From Tribonema minus (Eukaryota; Sar; Xanthophyceae; Tribonematales; Tribonemataceae), in the NCBI GenBank assembly GCA_017506865.1, contig JAFCMP010000092.1:186001-250000 (forward strand): a stretch of DNA of 64,000 nt, in the 5' to 3' direction. Below are positions 61,488 to 64,000 of this stretch, piece by piece; position 1 is the stretch's first letter; every line of letters starts with the position of its first letter. The position numbers and the translations under genes are program-made. The notes beneath the pieces are model-generated. The model was not told where the DNA came from, did no database searches, and saw only the letters and a program-made list of their open reading frames with translations.

Positions 61488-64000
61488 CTGCATCAGTGTT
61501 CAGCACGTTCATGCAGGAGTGAGTGGCAACTCTATATTATATGGCGACAACGCACGTAATGCTATAACTCATCGCTAAGGATCATGTAGAGTTCTCTTTT
61601 TGTGACAGGTCAGAAGTTCATACTTGCTCTGCTGCACGCAAATGCGACAGCACATTCAGTTGTCTGCAAGTTGCTGAGACACTGTCACTACTTTGAGAGG
61701 ACACGAGGCAAGCTCCCTTACAGTGACCCCAACATTAATCCTTACTCTAGCCCTCATCATTCCTTACATGCCCCTTCCCTAGATACATTGTCCGCGCCCC
61801 TAACCTTACCCCCCACGCTGATCTCAACATAATGCAGCTCTCGTCCGGACCCCCAGATAGCGGTCCCCACTAGGCTCCACCACGTGGTCATCACGAATTG
61901 ACTTTACAATTCATGACTTTACAGTAATGCCCGACTTGGCCCTCTCTCAAGGTTTAAGGTCCCGGTTAGGGTTAGACCTCAAGAGCACCTGATTTCCGCA
62001 TGTTTGGCCTATGGCAGCTCGATAGGCAGACATTTCCACTGAAAAACTGCCTTGAGGGCATTGTGGATTGTCCCCCAGAGACAAACACAACTTCACCTTG
62101 CTAAGGATACCACAAGTGAAGCTGCGTGATGGTTCTCTCGTCAGCTGCGTGGATATGACTCATGCACAAGGCACGGTTGGCAGGGCGGCATTGCAAGTCT
62201 GTGCAACACCCCCAATACTTCACATTCTCCGATGCACGGCACACCACTTTAAATCACCCCCCCCACACAAACCAGTCTACCCCCTTGCCCCACCTTATGG
62301 CCATCCTCAACTGCCCCCCTCGCACCCCCCTGGTCTGCCGAGCGCTGCTGCTGTGGTGGAGCTGCTGCGGCACTGGTCGCTGCCACCGTGTGCTGGGCCC
62401 CGTTGGCCGGTGGTTGCTCTAGTCTAGTGGTGGGTCGGGTGATCTGACAGTCAATGACAGGGAACGAGAGCGGAGAAGGCTGGAGCAGTGGGGGGGAGGG
62501 GGGGGGGGGCAAAGGGGGCAACACACAATGTTCAGTAGGATTTCCTGCGCCCTCGCGGCTACGCAACGAGTTCACAGTACAGTACATGCCAGTACTAGCA
62601 AGGGACCAGCGCAGTTCAACTGTGGCCTGCACACGAGATCCCGTCAACACGCCCTGCACTGCGGGAATGATTAATGCGATACGTGGACATGTTGCAAGCA
62701 GCAGCACCCGGACATGCCGGAACGACGAGTGTCAATGAGCCCAGTGGCGGGCCGCTGCCTTTCAGCAGCGACCTCTCGCATTTCGCCGAAAGCAGTGCCA
62801 GTTTGATGCAGGCAAGAAGCGGCTGTGAGCCGGTGGTTGCCACGTCCGTTGCCGCCGACAAGTCTCAGCGCCACACACATGCATAGTCTCACAGGGATTG
62901 CTGCATGGACACAGGACGCCAGGCCTCGTCCGGTGTGCAATGGCACCGAGGGGCTTACATTGTGCTGCGCGCCACCCCCTGCAGGCTGGGGTGGAGGGTG
63001 CCACTGATTATTCCTGGGGGGGGGGGCGCCGGTGCCGTGCGGGGCCGGTTGCGCAGGGGGCTGCGAGAACAGCGCAGGTGAAGTTAAGAGTTGAAGTTGA
63101 GCAGTGGAGCTTCTACTATAAAGCGTGACGTGCCAGATGAATGCGGCCTGATCGACAGGACGTAGGCTTTGTATCAGAAGCAAGCACCATACGTGCATGC
63201 TTGTTGCCTGGCATCGGGGACCTGGTGTCGGAGTTGAAGTATTTGATGAAGATTACGAAGCAATTCCGTAGGCATAATGCATTAGCCATATATGTAGAGA
63301 GTGACACGTCGTAGTAGGCTGGAAAAGAAAAAACGCAACCAATAGTGGTACATGCAGCAGTCTCTTGTAGAAAGTATGTACGGGGTAAAATCACCAAGTG
63401 GTGCTTCATACGCTGCTGCCTCCTCCAGATCTTCGCAACAATTTCACACTCCACAGCCGATTCCCTGCAATACGCGGTACCGCCACAAGGTGCTGACGAA
63501 ACTAGCGAACACGCGTGACTGGACTGCTGGCTCAGATGAGCATCATCATCAGCACGATGAGCACCTGATTTCTGATTGACGTGGTGATGTCATCTATGGC
63601 TACGCTTGCCCCTAGTCAAGCCTACTCTGAGATGCTGATGACTTCAAGTATTTACATTTAGCGCGCATCTATGGAACACCACTACCGAAACTGCTTCAGC
63701 AGCAGAGGCACCAAAAACATGAATGAGAGACGATAAATATTCAGGTGCTTGGCGCCATTTGTTCACAGGCAAGACAAGAATGTTGCATTTGCAATGCCAA
63801 TCTGGCTTTTCTGCTTCCAACTCTGCAAAGGTCAAAGCTTCCCATAACTGCACTCATATGTCGTTTCAAATGATTTGCGGCATTTCATCATGACCTCCCA
63901 ACAGAGTGGGTGCTTCTCAAGTTCTCACATAGGTGTTGCACGGGCGCACTACCACACCACCGCCCCCGGGCTGGGCGAACAGATACCCCTGGTGGTTCCA
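61488..64000. other. Upstream region of the coiled-coil gene, no further gene supported
   Basis: The 5' exons of the coiled-coil gene probably lie here or beyond the window, but no exon could be placed with matching splice sites. C- and G-rich tracts occur at 62255-62290, 62490-62512 and 63015-63030. Open frames at 62249-63198 and 63116-63454 have no recognised domain. Confidence 0.4.

Overview
The window looks like nuclear DNA of a eukaryotic microbe, most likely a unicellular alga. It has phase-consistent GT-AG introns (and one probable GC-AG intron), CAG/GCG-rich low-complexity coding sequence, abundant ACTAGT/TTGAAGTT-type simple motifs, interstitial CCCTAA arrays, and several classes of retroelement. 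No rRNA, tRNA or CRISPR was seen. The lineage cannot be fixed from this sequence.

Layout. About 0.5-5.7 kb (+) holds a GT23 (FUT8-like) fucosyltransferase gene: three exons give the catalytic region, and a possible membrane-anchor exon lies upstream. 6.1-7.2 kb (-) encodes a frameshifted protein with six HGGG-type Cys/His repeats. A large gene runs on the minus strand from about 28.84 kb to 7.47 kb. Its exons nearly all join in matching phase, its C-terminal part looks like a tyrosine recombinase (Crypton-like), and it ends in a Gln-rich tail. Its introns hold a LINE-type element with reverse transcriptase and restriction-like endonuclease (9.5-14.3 kb, +), a 330-bp tandem duplication (15.6-16.2 kb), and a complete LTR element (20.35-28.28 kb, +) with target-site duplication.

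That LTR element appears to be a gag-only, non-autonomous element. Its gag is split by a 3'-truncated Ty1/copia element (22.1-25.7 kb). 28.9-29.8 kb is a ~195-bp satellite. 30.3-31.4 kb (+) is a damaged C2H2 zinc-finger gene with a conserved C-terminal domain. 33.4-34.4 kb (-) encodes a multi-pass membrane protein of unknown function. 37.9-38.7 kb is a non-autonomous hAT-type element with 8-bp target duplication.

40.16-51.32 kb (-) is an 11.2-kb Ty3/gypsy element with paired 362-bp LTRs. It carries gag, a full set of recognisable cytosine-C5 DNA methyltransferase motifs between gag and protease, then protease, reverse transcriptase, RNase H, integrase, a chromodomain and an extra C-terminal region. 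This captured methyltransferase is the most notable feature of the window. The copy has frameshifts, in-frame stops and a changed RT catalytic residue.

54.5-61.5 kb (-) is an eight-exon gene for an Ala/Glu/Arg/Gln-rich coiled-coil protein, with duplicated exon fragments in its introns and a 580-bp tandem duplication over its last splice acceptor. The rest is non-coding sequence with simple repeats. A pattern across the window is that long reading frames are often broken by single isolated stop codons, mostly TAG; decay, readthrough and codon reassignment are all considered below.
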